From the NCBI RefSeq assembly GCF_003925875.1, contig NZ_AP019309.1:186001-250000 (forward strand): a stretch of DNA of 64,000 bases, in the 5' to 3' direction. Source of the stretch: Intestinibaculum porci. Its GTDB lineage: Bacteria > Bacillota_I > Bacilli_A > Erysipelotrichales > Coprobacillaceae. A model generated the notes under the pieces. That model ran no database searches. It was not told where the DNA came from and was given only the letters and a program-made list of their open reading frames with translations. A program made the translations under genes and the position numbers. Positions 34,215 to 42,750 of the stretch are shown in pieces. Position 1 is the stretch's first letter, and the number at the start of each line of letters is the position of its first letter.

Positions 34215-34216
34215 AA

Positions 34217-34260
34217 ATGGAAGTTAGTCCTACTCCTAAGGGAGTGGTGCTAACGTCCAT
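34217..34260 (+). terminator. Hairpin at the right edge of the island
   Basis: ATGGA plus GTTAG pair with CTAAC plus TCCAT, with an inner ACTCC/GGAGT stem. It starts 3 bases after the transposase stop. There is no T-run, so it could be an element end rather than a terminator. The 257 bases from 34215 to 34471 hold no gene. Confidence 0.5.
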
Positions 34261-34471
34261 ATTTTCGCTGTTACTGAAAATATTAAAATTATAAACAGGA
34301 ATCACTTAATTCTAGGGCATTTTGAAGTAAGCAAATCAACTAAATACCGTTAGGTGAAAGAGTAAGTTCCTTAAAAATGGAATTAAAAAATATCGAGAAT
34401 TTAACTTTTCAGTTCAGCCAATAAATATTGCAGGAATGCTTTGAATCGCTTATAGTGGGGGAGGTGATAAG

Positions 34472-34999
34472 ATGAAAAGAATTAAAGAAGTTGTGGTCGT
34501 TGAAGGCAAGACCGATACGGCCACGTTAAAACAGTTATTTGATGTCGATACGATTGAAACCCATGGCAGTGCGATTAATAAAAAAACGATTGATCTGATT
34601 AAAACAACCGCGCAAAACCGTGGCGTTATTATTCTGACGGATCCAGATGGACCGGGCAAACGCATCCGCGATAAAATCGTTCAGGCGGTGCCTAATGCGA
34701 AGCATGCTTTCGTTGCCCAGAAGGATGCCCGCGGGAAAAAGAAACTCGGGATCGCCGAAGCCCGTCATGATGCGATTATTGAAGCAATCGAAAATGCGGT
34801 AACCTTTGAAGAAAGTGAACCATCACTTTCCTGGAGTGAATTTATTGATTTAGATATTATGGGCAATAAAGCCAAACGTCTCTATATTTATCAGTATTTC
34901 CATTTAGGTTATGGCAATGTGAAGACGCTCTTTAAACGTCTTAATATGGTCGGCATTACCAAAGCGCAAATAGAAGAAGCACTCGCTAAACGTCAATAA
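34472..34999 (+). CDS. rnmV: Ribonuclease M5
   Basis: A 175-residue RNase M5, which matures the 5S rRNA precursor in low-GC Gram-positives. An N-terminal Toprim domain shows VVVEGKTDTATLKQLF (catalytic Glu) and IILTDPDGPGKRIRDK (the DxD motif), then GIAEA and a C-terminal helical region (SWSEFIDLDIMGNKAKRLYI). Start at ATG 34472, behind GGGGGAGGTGA. In relatives rnmV sits next to tatD and rsmA; here the sucrose genes and niaR lie between it and rsmA (43071). Confidence 0.95.
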   Translation: MKRIKEVVVVEGKTDTATLKQLFDVDTIETHGSAINKKTIDLIKTTAQNRGVIILTDPDGPGKRIRDKIVQAVPNAKHAFVAQKDARGKKKLGIAEARHDAIIEAIENAVTFEESEPSLSWSEFIDLDIMGNKAKRLYIYQYFHLGYGNVKTLFKRLNMVGITKAQIEEALAKRQ

Positions 35000-35023
35000 G
35001 GATCCACTCGCGTGGATCCTTTT
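35000..35023 (+). terminator. Intrinsic terminator after rnmV
   Basis: GGATCCAC (35000-35007) and GTGGATCC (35012-35019) form an 8-bp perfect stem with a TCGC loop and TTTT. Confidence 0.88.
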
Positions 35024-35034
35024 CAATACAAAAA

Positions 35035-35080
35035 AGTCCCCACTTAGGTCGCTGTTTTAAAACTGAAGCGTGGGGGGCAC
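35035..35080 (+). other. Unassigned hairpin downstream of rnmV
   Basis: CCCCAC (near 35038) can pair with GTGGGG (near 35070) around a loop of about 25 bases. It lies in the 140-bp gap between the rnmV terminator and the end of niaR. It may be the niaR terminator without a clear T-run, or an insertion remnant. Confidence 0.3.
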
Positions 35081-35164
35081 TGTTGAAAATATAATATCTT
35101 CACATTTTATGCTTGATAATTGATTTTTGCTTTTTATCTGATCTCCTGAAAAGCAAATTTATAT

Positions 35165-35665
35165 TCATTCAAGGTAGAGAAAGCCATGCTCTTTTAAAGC
35201 CTGAACAATAAGGTTATAGACATCTTCGCTAGCGACGGTGATCGTATGTAAGTGAACACCGTTGGTTAGTGAAGAAAGAGGGCTAGCCTGATTGTCTTTG
35301 ACTTTCTGCATAAACATCTGCACATCATGACGGGAACGCAGCTGCAGATTCCCTTTGATTTCGCCATAAAGGGGATGGTCCACAATCACGTCATTGACAC
35401 AGCCGCCATAATCGACAATCAGATTGAGCTCTTCTTCCATTTGGCTAGGCTGATGACAAACGGCAATGGTGTGTATAATACCCTGGCTGTTTTCGATCAT
35501 ATAGCCGCGCGGCGTGGCGATGATGGCATGGCCAGCAGCGCGTAAAAGTGCGACATCACCGACAATAATCTGACGTGAAACATGTAAGCTTTTGGCGATT
35601 TTTGCGGCCGATAAAGGCTGACTGCTTTGAGCGATGAGATTGAAAACTTGTTGGCGTCGATCCAT
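35165..35665 (-). CDS. niaR: NiaR-type niacin-responsive repressor
   Basis: A 166-residue protein: an N-terminal HTH_11 domain (LSAAKIAKSLHVSRQIIVGD) and a C-terminal 3H domain with three conserved histidines (IIHTIAVCH, VIVDHPLYGEI, TNGVHLHTI). NiaR represses NAD synthesis and niacin uptake genes when nicotinate is plentiful, with a metal held by the 3H histidines. It follows the DUF554 gene by 11 bp on the same strand, so both are likely one operon. Confidence 0.9.
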   Translation of the reverse strand: MDRRQQVFNLIAQSSQPLSAAKIAKSLHVSRQIIVGDVALLRAAGHAIIATPRGYMIENSQGIIHTIAVCHQPSQMEEELNLIVDYGGCVNDVIVDHPLYGEIKGNLQLRSRHDVQMFMQKVKDNQASPLSSLTNGVHLHTITVASEDVYNLIVQALKEHGFLYLE

Positions 35666-35676
35666 AATATCACCTC

Positions 35677-36390
35677 CTAAAATAATGAAAAGATAATGGC
35701 GACGATTAATGAGGGCAGAAAATTAGCAACGCGGATATGACGATCCGAAAGCAAATTGATACCGACACAAAAGATCAGAATCGAACCGACGAATGAGATA
35801 TTGTTTAAGGCGGCCGTTGTCATTAACGGCGCGAGTAAGCTCGCTAATAGGGTAATACTGCCTTGCAGTAACCCAACTGACACAAAGGCGAATAAACAGC
35901 CTTTGCCCATTGTGGCCGTCATAACAATAATAATGGTAAAGTCTAAGACTGATTTCGCAATCAGGGTATCGGGATTATGGGCAATCCCATCCTGGATCGA
36001 TCCAACGATTGCCATCGCGCCAATACAGACGACTAAGGATGCATTGACAAAGGCAGAGGTAAAATCGGGATCCTTGGCGTTACCGCTCTTTTCTTTGAGA
36101 AAGTCGCCTAGGCGTCCAAAAAGCGCTTCAATATTAAGCAGTTCACCAATGAGGCCGCCAATCACTAAGGATAAAATCATCATCATCGAGTCCTTGGTTG
36201 TTAAGGAGCCGTTGCTGATCACTAACATCTTTGACAAAGCCCCGCCGATGCCTAAAAAGAGGGTACCGAGGGCGCAGGCTTGCATCAATGTTTCCTGAAT
36301 ACGCTGTTTTAAAAAGGAACCGAAAATGAGTCCGATGAGTCCGCCGGCGATAATGGCGCCGACGTTAATCAAAGTTCCGAGTCCGGGCAT
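35677..36390 (-). CDS. DUF554 family membrane protein
   Basis: A 237-residue membrane protein with six or seven hydrophobic segments and the DUF554 pattern (GTLINVGAIIAGGLIGLIFG, LGTLFLGIGGALSKML, GAMAIVGSIQDGI, FVGSILIFCVGINLL). Family members are presumed transporters, substrate unknown. The start at 36390 lies six bases after GAGGTGA; earlier in-frame codons reach 36456 but have no ribosome binding site. It shares a transcript with niaR, so a link to niacin or NAD is possible but unproven. Confidence 0.88.
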   Translation of the reverse strand: MPGLGTLINVGAIIAGGLIGLIFGSFLKQRIQETLMQACALGTLFLGIGGALSKMLVISNGSLTTKDSMMMILSLVIGGLIGELLNIEALFGRLGDFLKEKSGNAKDPDFTSAFVNASLVVCIGAMAIVGSIQDGIAHNPDTLIAKSVLDFTIIIVMTATMGKGCLFAFVSVGLLQGSITLLASLLAPLMTTAALNNISFVGSILIFCVGINLLSDRHIRVANFLPSLIVAIIFSLF

Positions 36391-36473
36391 AGAAGTCACC
36401 TCACATGGGGAGATTATACCATAAAAAGACGCTTTTTTATTTTCGATTTCATGCATTAAATAGCATCAACCAT

Positions 36474-36515
36474 TTTCATAAAATAAAAAAAACCCGGCTT
36501 TTTTATTTTATGAAA
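36474..36515. repeat. 17-bp perfect palindrome upstream of the sucrose operon
   Basis: The left arm (36474-36490, TTTCATAAAATAAAAAA) is the exact reverse complement of the right arm (36499-36515), around AACCCGGC. It lies between two divergent genes, so it is not at the end of a gene. It could be an attenuator in a long leader or an operator. Confidence 0.6.
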
Positions 36516-36516
36516 G

Positions 36517-36530
36517 AGCAAACGCTTTCA
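36517..36530 (+). promoter_or_regulatory. cre-like / LacI-family operator in front of scrK
   Basis: AGCAAACGCTTTCA matches the catabolite-responsive element consensus at 12 of 14 positions and lies inside a partial palindrome (ATGAAAG..CTTTCAT). A TATGAT at about 36543 would place it over the -35 region, where a repressor would block transcription. No sucrose repressor gene is seen in the window, so CcpA is the best candidate. Confidence 0.5.
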
Positions 36531-36588
36531 TATTTTTCAAAAATATGATAGAGTTTTCATAGTCAAGAGAGAGAGGAAGAAAAGACAA

Positions 36589-37563
36589 ATGAGCGATTTG
36601 AAACAATATGATGTTGTAGCTTTAGGAGAGCTGCTCATCGACTTTACACAAAATGGTATTTCCGACCAAGGCAATCCACTCTTTGAAGCCAATCCTGGCG
36701 GAGCGCCATGTAACGTTTTGTCAATGCTGACAAGATTTGGTAAAAAAGTAGGCTTCATTGGCAAGGTTGGTAAAGATGGCTTTGGCACACAGTTAGCCGA
36801 AGCGATCAAGGAACAGGGAATCAGTACGGATGGCTTATGTTTCGATGAAGAAATTCATACGACATTAGCATTAGTCCACAAGTTACCTAACGGTGACCGT
36901 GATTTTTCTTTCTATCGTAAACCAGGGGCAGATGTCAATCTGAAACCTGAAGAAGTGAATACGGAGATGATTAAAAATGCCCGTTTATTCCACTTCGGAA
37001 CGTTATCATTAACTGATGAACCAGTGCGCAGTGCAACGAAAAAAGCAGTGGAATGCGCAGAAGAAAATGGCTTAATCATTTCTTTTGATCCAAACTTAAG
37101 AGAACCTTTATGGGATAGTCTGGATGATGCGAAAAAAGCCTTTGACTATGGCATGAAACATGCTTCAGTCTTAAAGATTTCCGATAATGAAATCTTATGG
37201 TTTACCGGCAAAGAAACCTATGATGAAGGATTAGCTTATTTACGAGAAACATATCCTAATCTGAAGCTGATCTGCTTATCATTAGGCGGTGACGGCAGCC
37301 GTGCTGTTTACAAAGATGTAGATATTACTGTTCCAGCCTTCCTGCAGTCTGGAACCATTGAAACCACAGGAGCTGGGGACACATTCTGTGCCTGCGTTTT
37401 AAATGGTGTACTGGAATATGGTATCGATCATTTAAATGAAGACAATCTGAAAACCATCATCACTTTCGCTAATGGTGCAGCAAGTATGATTACCACCAAG
37501 AAAGGTGCCTTACGAGTAATGCCTCAGGTTGATGATGTTAAAGAATTTATTAAAAACTTTTAG
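36589..37563 (+). CDS. scrK: Fructokinase (PfkB family)
   Basis: A 324-residue PfkB/ribokinase-type sugar kinase converting fructose to fructose 6-phosphate. Seen: VALGELLIDF, the substrate block NPGGAPCNVLSMLTRFGKKV with GFIGKVGKDGFG, ISFDPNLREPLW, KISDNE and the anion hole/catalytic motif ETTGAGDTFCACVL. Start at ATG 36589 behind AGAGAGGAAG. It is the first gene of a sucrose operon, 14 bases before the GH13 gene. The fructose it uses would come from sucrose cleaved by that enzyme. Confidence 0.92.
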   Translation: MSDLKQYDVVALGELLIDFTQNGISDQGNPLFEANPGGAPCNVLSMLTRFGKKVGFIGKVGKDGFGTQLAEAIKEQGISTDGLCFDEEIHTTLALVHKLPNGDRDFSFYRKPGADVNLKPEEVNTEMIKNARLFHFGTLSLTDEPVRSATKKAVECAEENGLIISFDPNLREPLWDSLDDAKKAFDYGMKHASVLKISDNEILWFTGKETYDEGLAYLRETYPNLKLICLSLGGDGSRAVYKDVDITVPAFLQSGTIETTGAGDTFCACVLNGVLEYGIDHLNEDNLKTIITFANGAASMITTKKGALRVMPQVDDVKEFIKNF

Positions 37564-37577
37564 GAGAGGTGAATGCA

Positions 37578-39890
37578 GTGATTGATCCAAACTGGGAACC
37601 AGAGTTCAAAGAACGTCTGGAGAAAAACTATGATGAATTAAAGTGGTTATACGCCGAAATTTATAATAACAATGAACAGGCATTTAATTATTTCTGCTCT
37701 ATGCTGCATCAGTATTATCAGGAAAGAAGTCCGGAATTAAAAGAATGGGACGAAGCGCGTGAAGCTGTTCCTGACTGGTATCGCGGTAACGATATGGTTG
37801 GGGAACTGATGTATACACAGTGCTTCAATAAAAACTTAAAAGGTGTTAAAGAAAAGCTTCCTTATTTAAAGGAATGCCACATTAACTATTTACACTTAAT
37901 GCCATTATTACAGTCACCAAAAGATCGTAGTGATGGCGGTTATGCCGTTTCTGATTTCCGCAAAGTACAGCCGGAATTAGGAACGATGGAAGACTTAGCT
38001 GATTTAGCGAGTGAATGTCATAAAAATGGGATGTCAGTCTGCTTAGACTTCGTTATGAACCATACGTCTGAAGACCATGAATGGGCCGTTCGTGCACGTC
38101 GTGGCGAAAAGGAATATCAGGATCGTTATTTCTTCTTTGATAACTGGAATATTCCTGATGAATTTGAAAAGACGGTACCACAGGTCTTCCCAACAACGGC
38201 TCCGGGTAACTTCTCATGGTGTGAAGAAGCACAGAAAGTCGTTATGACAACATTCTATCCATATCAGTGGGACTTAAACTATGCTAACCCAACAGTATTT
38301 AATGATATGACAGCCAACATGTTATTCCTTTGTAATCATGGTGTCGACATCATTCGTTTAGATGCGGTACCTTATATCTGGAAAACATTAGGGACGAACT
38401 GCCGTAACTTACCACAGGTGCATACGTTAGTTCGTATTATGCATATCGCAGCGGATATCGTTTGCCCGGGTACGTTATTATTAGGTGAAGTTGTTATGGA
38501 ACCTTCAAAGGTTGTACCATACTTCGGAACAGTGGAAAAACCAGAATGTCAGATGTTATACAACGTTACGACGATGTGTACAACATGGCATACAGTAGCG
38601 ACGAAAGATGTCCGTTTATTAAGACATCAGATGGAATCTGTGTTCGCTTTGCCTAAGCAGTATACTTTCTTAAACTATTTACGCTGTCACGATGATATCG
38701 GCTGGGGTCTTGATTTTGACTTCTTAAGACAGTTCGGTATTGAAGAAGTATCACATAAGAAGTTCTTAAATGATTACTTCAAAGGCGCTTTATGGGAATC
38801 ACAGTCACGTGGTGAATTATACAATGATGACCCACGTTTAGGCGATGCCCGTATGTGCGGGACAACGGCTTCATTATGCGGCATCGAAGCTGCGGTTTAT
38901 GAAGACAACAAATGGAAATTAAAGATGGCCGTTGATTTAGACATCACATTACATGCCTTCCTGTTTACGCAGAGCGGTATCCCTGTTTTATACAGCGGTG
39001 ATGAAATCGGTCAGTTAAATGATTACACTTATCATGATGATCCTGTAAAATGGGATGATTCAAGATACTTACATCGTGGTAACCTGAACTGGGAACATGT
39101 TGCGATGCGTAACGATTTATCAACGCGTCAGGGTCAGGTTTATCAGGCAATCAAACGTTTAATCGAAATCCGTGCGTCTTATGATGTTTTCGATTCCAAT
39201 GCCGATACTTGGATCGTTGAACCTTGGAATGATCATATCTTAGGGATCGGTCGTTACTATAACGATCAGAAGCTGATTGCCTTATTCAACTTCGCAGATG
39301 ATGAACAGACAGCTTGGATCAACGAAGAAGAAGACTATGTTGAATTAATGACTGGTCGCATGATGGAAGCGAAAGCTGTCAATATGCCTCCACATAGCTT
39401 CGTTTGGTTACTTCACGACTTTAATCCAAAGAGCATTAAAGAAGAAGCGCCCGATTTTGAAGCCATTAAAAAGATGGAAGCTCAGCGCGCTGCTGATGAA
39501 GCTCAGGAAGCGAAACGTGTGGCGGAAGCCGCTGCTAAAAGAGCGGCTGAAAAAGAAGCGGCCGCTGCTCGCGCCGAAGCTGAAGCGCGTGAATTAGAAG
39601 CACAGCGTAAAGAAAAAGAAGCGGCCATCGCGAAAGCTAAAGCGGAAGATGCGGCAAAAAAGAAAGCCGAAGCGGAAAAAGCAAAAAAGCTTGAAGAAGA
39701 AGCCAAAGCGCGCGTAGAAGCCGAAGAAAAAGAAAAAGCTGCAAAATTAGCAGCGCAGGCAGAAGTTGAAAAGGCGAAAAAGGAAACAGCGAAACCAGCT
39801 GCCAAAGCTGCGCCTAAAGCAACTGCCAAAAAGAAAACAGCTGCGAAAAAACCAAGAAGCAGTACAACAAAGAGAAAGGCAAGAAAATAA
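37578..39890 (+). CDS. Amylosucrase-type GH13 enzyme with basic coiled-coil tail
   Basis: A 770-residue protein. Residues 1-620 are a GH13 enzyme closest by motif to amylosucrase/sucrose hydrolase: VLDFVMNHTSEDHEWA-like block (CLDFVMNHTSEDHEWAVRAR), nucleophile in IIRLDAVPYIWKTLGTNCRN (Asp near 262), general acid in LLLGEVVMEP (Glu near 304), and LRCHDDIGW (Asp near 372). It should act on sucrose, releasing fructose and passing glucose to glucan or water. Residues about 622-770 are an unusual Ala/Glu/Lys coiled coil (EAQRAADEAQEAKRVAEAAA) ending in a histone H1-like Lys tail (KKKTAAKKPRSSTTKRKARK). The best start is GTG 37578, eight bases after AGGAGAGG; GTG 37569 is also open. Confidence 0.85.
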   Translation: MIDPNWEPEFKERLEKNYDELKWLYAEIYNNNEQAFNYFCSMLHQYYQERSPELKEWDEAREAVPDWYRGNDMVGELMYTQCFNKNLKGVKEKLPYLKECHINYLHLMPLLQSPKDRSDGGYAVSDFRKVQPELGTMEDLADLASECHKNGMSVCLDFVMNHTSEDHEWAVRARRGEKEYQDRYFFFDNWNIPDEFEKTVPQVFPTTAPGNFSWCEEAQKVVMTTFYPYQWDLNYANPTVFNDMTANMLFLCNHGVDIIRLDAVPYIWKTLGTNCRNLPQVHTLVRIMHIAADIVCPGTLLLGEVVMEPSKVVPYFGTVEKPECQMLYNVTTMCTTWHTVATKDVRLLRHQMESVFALPKQYTFLNYLRCHDDIGWGLDFDFLRQFGIEEVSHKKFLNDYFKGALWESQSRGELYNDDPRLGDARMCGTTASLCGIEAAVYEDNKWKLKMAVDLDITLHAFLFTQSGIPVLYSGDEIGQLNDYTYHDDPVKWDDSRYLHRGNLNWEHVAMRNDLSTRQGQVYQAIKRLIEIRASYDVFDSNADTWIVEPWNDHILGIGRYYNDQKLIALFNFADDEQTAWINEEEDYVELMTGRMMEAKAVNMPPHSFVWLLHDFNPKSIKEEAPDFEAIKKMEAQRAADEAQEAKRVAEAAAKRAAEKEAAAARAEAEARELEAQRKEKEAAIAKAKAEDAAKKKAEAEKAKKLEEEAKARVEAEEKEKAAKLAAQAEVEKAKKETAKPAAKAAPKATAKKKTAAKKPRSSTTKRKARK

Positions 39891-40717
39891 TGGCAGAAAA
39901 GTTAATTTTCTTGGACATTGATGGAACATTGACCGAAGCAGGATCGAATGTTCCTCCTGATAGCGCACTGAAAGCGATGGAATTAGCCAAAGCTGCCGGT
40001 AATAAGGTCTTCTTATGTACCGGCCGCAATGTCGGGATGCTTTCGCCACTTCTCAAATATGGATTTGATGGATTAGTAGCACTTGGCGGCGGATATGTAA
40101 CCGTTGGAGACGAAGTCATCTTTGATTGTCCGATGACAAATGAGCAGCGAGATATCGCGTTAGATGTCTTAAAGCGTAATGGGGTATTTAGAACCATTGA
40201 AGCCCGCGATGCTACATTCGGGGATGAAAGCTTAGGCGATTTCTTAAAAGATGCCGATGGCGGCAACTCAGAAATCGAAAGATGGCGTAAAGCCTTAGCA
40301 GAAGGATTAGGCATCCGTCCAATCAGTGAATATGATGGACGTCCAATTTATAAAGTAGTAATTATGTGTACTCAGAGTTCACAGCTGGATGAAGCGAAAG
40401 CGTTATTAGAAAAAGATTTCGCCTTCATGATCCAGGATGTGTCTGCGCACAACTGTCTGAATGGGGACTTAGTCAATCGGAAATTTGACAAAGGACAGGG
40501 AATTAAGCGCATCTGCGAAAAACTCGGTGTACCAATTGAAAATACGTATGGTTTTGGCGATTCGATGAATGATAAAGAAATGATCGAAACCGTTGGCACC
40601 AGCGTCGTCATGGAAAACGGCTCACCACAGTTAAAGGCGATTGCCGACTTAGTGACCGATTCCGTTACTGATGACGGTCTTTACAAAGCTTTTGAAAAGC
40701 TTGGTTTGTTTGAATAG
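39890..40717 (+). CDS. HAD-superfamily (Cof-type) phosphatase
   Basis: A 275-residue Cof-type HAD hydrolase. Motif I is FLDIDGTLTEAG, with the two catalytic aspartates; LCTGRNVGML is motif II; the lysine of motif III lies in the region around KFDKGQGIKRIC; motif IV is YGFGDSMNDKEMIE. A C2-type cap fills the middle. Its ATG overlaps the stop of the GH13 gene (TAATG). Being between a sucrose-splitting enzyme and a sucrose PTS transporter, it may remove the phosphate from sucrose 6-phosphate, but its substrate cannot be read from sequence. Confidence 0.88.
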   Translation: MAEKLIFLDIDGTLTEAGSNVPPDSALKAMELAKAAGNKVFLCTGRNVGMLSPLLKYGFDGLVALGGGYVTVGDEVIFDCPMTNEQRDIALDVLKRNGVFRTIEARDATFGDESLGDFLKDADGGNSEIERWRKALAEGLGIRPISEYDGRPIYKVVIMCTQSSQLDEAKALLEKDFAFMIQDVSAHNCLNGDLVNRKFDKGQGIKRICEKLGVPIENTYGFGDSMNDKEMIETVGTSVVMENGSPQLKAIADLVTDSVTDDGLYKAFEKLGLFE

Positions 40718-40741
40718 GTGAAACCACAATTTTGTGTTTCA
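40718..40741 (+). promoter_or_regulatory. Small hairpin in the gap before the PTS gene
   Basis: GTGAAAC and GTTTCA arms with inner CACA/TGTG pairing lie directly after the HAD gene stop, without a full T-run. It may stabilise or partly end the upstream transcript. Confidence 0.35.
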
Positions 40742-40786
40742 TATACATTTACATTATTTAGTGTAGGAGAGGGGTAAAAAAATTTT

Positions 40787-42694
40787 ATGGCACTAGATTA
40801 CAGAAAATGTGCAGAAGAAATTTACAGCCACTTAGGCGGTAAAGACAATATTGCTTCTGCAGCACACTGTGCGACTCGTCTGAGACTGGCTATTGTTGAT
40901 ATCAATAAAGTCGATACGAAAGCACTTGAAAACGTAGAAGGGGTACAGGGCGTATTCAGTTCGAATGGTCAGTTACAGTGTATCATTGGGACCGGGACTG
41001 TAAACCATGTCTACGATGAATTCTTAGCTGTTACAGGTTTAACAGCTGCATCTAAGGAAGACGTAAAAGCAGCGGCCGCTGCTAACCAGCCATTACCACA
41101 GCGTATGGTGAAGACTTTAGGGGACGTCTTCGTACCAATCTTACCAGCCATCGTTGCTTCTGGTTTAATGATGGGGTTAGTCGAAGCTTTAGGTAAAGCT
41201 TTCCCTGGTTTCGCTCAGACTGACTGGTACAACTTCCTTGATATGGTATCTAATACAGCATTTGCTTACTTACCAGTTATTGTCGCTGTTTCTTCAGCCC
41301 GCGTCTTTGGCGGTAATATCTTCTTAGGCGCTGTTATCGGTTTATTAATGATCCACTCTGCTTTACTAAACGGCTGGAATGTCGGTTCTAAGGATGCCAT
41401 CAATAGTTTCTTCGGTGTCAAAGATGGCGTCATTCCTACTTGGAACTTATTTGGTAATGCAAAAATTGGTAACTATGTCATCGGTTCAATTCGTCGTACA
41501 GGTTATCAGGGTCACGTCATCCCAGTTATTATCTCTGTCTGGTTCATGTCTAAAATCGAAAAGAAATTACATGACGTCGTACCAGCTGTCATTGACTTAT
41601 TCGTTACACCATTAACAACAGTTATTGTGACTTCATTATTAACATTCGTTGTTATTGGTCCAATCTTCTCGACTCTTGAAACTTATGTACTGGAAGGCGC
41701 AAAAGTCTTAATCACTGTCGGCTTCGGTGTTGGTGCCGGGGTAATGGGTGCTGTTTACCCAGTAACCGTTGTTATGGGTCTGCATCATATGTACAACGTT
41801 ATCGAAGCTGGTTTATTAGCTTCTAAAGAATTTGGTAACTTAAATATCTGGATGCCAATCGCTTCGGCAGCTAACTTCGCTCAGTTTGGTGCCTGCTTAG
41901 CAGTCGCTGTTAAGACTAAGAATCCTAAGATGAAAACAGTCGCAGTTCCTTCAGCTTTATCTGCTTCATTAGGTATCACAGAACCTGCTATCTTCGGGGT
42001 TAACTTACGATTAATGAAACCATTTATCGCTGGTATGGTCGGCGGTGCTGTTGGTGCTTGGTTCGGTTCATTCACACACTTAGGTGCATCTGCTTATGGT
42101 GTTACTGGTATTCCTGGTTATTTAACAATCAACAACCCATTAGTTTATACAATCGAATTAGCAATTGCTGCCGGTATCGCTTTTGCTGGTACTATGGTCT
42201 TCTGGCATGAAGATCCAGCAGATTTACCAGACGCTGCCGTAGAAAAGATGGAAGCTCCAACTGAAGTAGCTTTCGAAACTGACAAAGGTAAAGTTATCGC
42301 TCCAGTTAATGGTAAGATCGTGCCTGCATCTGCTATCCCAGATCCAATGTTCGCTGCTGAAACTATGGGTCCATCAATTGGTATTGAACCAACTCAAGGA
42401 CGTGTTTACGCACCATTCAATGGTACTGTATCAATGATCTTCCCAACGAAACATGCCATCGGTATCGTTTCTGATGAAGGTATTGAATTATTAATCCACG
42501 TTGGTGTTGATACTGTTAACATGGAAGGTAAAGGATTCGAATCAACTGTTAACCAGGGTGATAAGATCACTCAGGGTCAGGTATTATTAGAATTCGACCG
42601 TTCAGAAATCAAAGCAGCTGGCTACTCTGATACTGTTGTCGTTGTTATTACCAACAAAGACGCTTTAAAAGAAATCAAAAAAGCTGCTGAATAA
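40787..42694 (+). CDS. scrA: PTS sucrose-type EIIBCA transporter
   Basis: A 635-residue fused PTS permease. EIIB (1-90) has the phospho-cysteine in SAAHCATRLRLAI. EIIC (about 105-475) has ten or so hydrophobic segments and GYQGHVIPVI and GITEPAIFGVNLRL, typical of the sucrose/trehalose/beta-glucoside family. EIIA (about 490-635) has the phospho-histidine in LLIHVGVDTVNMEGKGFE. It imports the sugar and phosphorylates it, giving sucrose 6-phosphate if specificity is for sucrose. The neighbouring fructokinase and sucrose-type GH13 enzyme favour sucrose over trehalose. The ATG at 40787 lies behind AGGAGAGGGG with a rather long spacer. Confidence 0.88.
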   Translation: MALDYRKCAEEIYSHLGGKDNIASAAHCATRLRLAIVDINKVDTKALENVEGVQGVFSSNGQLQCIIGTGTVNHVYDEFLAVTGLTAASKEDVKAAAAANQPLPQRMVKTLGDVFVPILPAIVASGLMMGLVEALGKAFPGFAQTDWYNFLDMVSNTAFAYLPVIVAVSSARVFGGNIFLGAVIGLLMIHSALLNGWNVGSKDAINSFFGVKDGVIPTWNLFGNAKIGNYVIGSIRRTGYQGHVIPVIISVWFMSKIEKKLHDVVPAVIDLFVTPLTTVIVTSLLTFVVIGPIFSTLETYVLEGAKVLITVGFGVGAGVMGAVYPVTVVMGLHHMYNVIEAGLLASKEFGNLNIWMPIASAANFAQFGACLAVAVKTKNPKMKTVAVPSALSASLGITEPAIFGVNLRLMKPFIAGMVGGAVGAWFGSFTHLGASAYGVTGIPGYLTINNPLVYTIELAIAAGIAFAGTMVFWHEDPADLPDAAVEKMEAPTEVAFETDKGKVIAPVNGKIVPASAIPDPMFAAETMGPSIGIEPTQGRVYAPFNGTVSMIFPTKHAIGIVSDEGIELLIHVGVDTVNMEGKGFESTVNQGDKITQGQVLLEFDRSEIKAAGYSDTVVVVITNKDALKEIKKAAE

Positions 42695-42704
42695 TTGAAG
42701 CCTT

Positions 42705-42733
42705 AAGCAGGTGCCCAAGGCACCTGCTTTTTT
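42705..42733 (+). terminator. Intrinsic terminator after scrA
   Basis: AAGCAGGTGCC (42705-42715) and GGCACCTGCTT (42719-42729) form an 11-bp perfect stem with a CAA loop and six T. Confidence 0.93.
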
Positions 42734-42750
42734 AAAGAAAGGAATATGTT

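Noticed and set aside
35756-36298. 180-residue plus-strand frame
   Set aside because: Antisense to the DUF554 gene, whose membrane-segment pattern and ribosome site are clear.
39503-39829. Ala/Ser-rich reading frame on the minus strand
   Set aside because: It is the mirror of the low-complexity Ala/Glu/Lys tail of the GH13 enzyme; no ribosome site or promoter.
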